Assembly (NCBI RefSeq): GCF_003752465.1
Contig: NZ_RKHJ01000001.1
Location: 310,001-374,000, forward strand
From: Agrococcus jenensis
GTDB taxonomy: Bacteria > Actinomycetota > Actinomycetes > Actinomycetales > Microbacteriaceae
DNA length: 64,000 nt
Direction: 5' to 3'
Shown: positions 63,888 through 64,000 of the stretch, in pieces
Layout: each line of letters opens with the position of its first letter
Numbering within the stretch: position 1 is the stretch's first letter
Notes under the pieces: model-generated
Databases searched by the model: none
What the model saw: the letters and a program-made list of their open reading frames with translations, nothing else
Told to the model about the DNA's origin: nothing
Made by a program: the position numbers and the translations under genes

Positions 63888-64000
63888 CTAGAGGATGCCG
63901 TCCTCTTCAGCGCGCACGATGAGCTCGGCGCGCTTGCCGGCGGGGCGGTCGATGGCCGCGTACTTCGCGCGGACGCGCCGCAGGAACGTCTTCGCCGTCT
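63888..64000 (-). CDS. C-terminal end of a LuxR-type response-regulator-like protein
   Basis: Only the last 36 residues are in the window: TAKTFLRRVRAKYAAIDRP, then AGKRAELIVRAEEDGIL and a TAG stop. This resembles the recognition-helix end of GerE/LuxR-type HTH domains in actinobacterial response regulators. The rest of the gene lies to the right of the window, so its input domain and targets cannot be stated. Confidence 0.65.
   Translation of the reverse strand, partial: TAKTFLRRVRAKYAAIDRPAGKRAELIVRAEEDGIL

Overview
The window is high-GC actinobacterial DNA. Several markers point to the family Microbacteriaceae (order Micrococcales), perhaps an Agrococcus-like organism: an FMN-riboswitch rib operon in the order ribD-ribE-ribBA-ribH, a tandem pair of dynamin-like GTPases, an sdhCDAB operon, the topA-tmk-holB group, a Tad-type pilus cluster, and the acs / ridA / bifunctional PBP / metallophosphoesterase group that is also conserved in mycobacteria. 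The genus is an inference from gene content and was not checked by alignment.

Layout. 1-4322: the start of a BMP-type lipoprotein, an AbiEi/DUF559 nuclease-like gene bracketed by 61-bp palindromic repeats, mannose-1-phosphate guanylyltransferase and a GT4 glycosyltransferase. 4447-8117: succinate dehydrogenase sdhCDAB. 8241-18275: a TspO-like membrane protein, two overlapping dynamin-like GTPases (the second with an apparent frameshift), PTS enzyme I, a YihY/BrkB membrane protein, exonuclease III, TrpS and an acetyltransferase. 18455-22037: the FMN-riboswitch-controlled riboflavin operon. 22210-30108: an MHS transporter, surE and a PfkB kinase, a three-gene ABC exporter operon divergent from a tiny HTH regulator, and a one-piece multidrug-type ABC exporter. 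30189-40003: an accessory catabolic island. It holds nitrilase and an MHS transporter, LysR and a quinone oxidoreductase, a semialdehyde dehydrogenase, a SCP2-like/alpha-beta hydrolase fusion, an MBL lactonase-like enzyme, a CMD-family protein, a beta-hydroxyacid dehydrogenase and a GntR/FCD repressor. 40017-45648: an MMPL transporter, nicotinamidase, small unknown genes, a CHAP endolysin-like gene near tRNA-Thr, and a short-chain dehydrogenase. 45721-55306: a secreted peptidase, holB-tmk-topA and a compact Tad locus. 55624-64000: acs, a second AbiEi/DUF559 gene, ridA, a DUF4177 gene, a PASTA-domain PBP, a metallophosphoesterase, tRNA-Pro, thymidine kinase and the end of a LuxR-type regulator.

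How the parts work together. Most of the window is core metabolism and cell-envelope biology. The distinctive material is of three kinds. First, there are intergenic palindrome families: seven copies of an exactly 61-bp element, plus three other families. Second, the 30-40 kb island looks like a lactone/hydroxy-acid to succinate route with shared GntR-type operators. It carries the three activities of the agrobacterial blc (att) gamma-butyrolactone pathway in unusual company. Third, about 18 genes have a TANNNT-like -10 hexamer 6-8 nt before the start codon and no Shine-Dalgarno, a leaderless signature that also helped to choose starts.

Limits: all identifications come from reading the translations. 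No database search, alignment, folding program or codon statistic was run, and residue positions are approximate unless a single residue is named.
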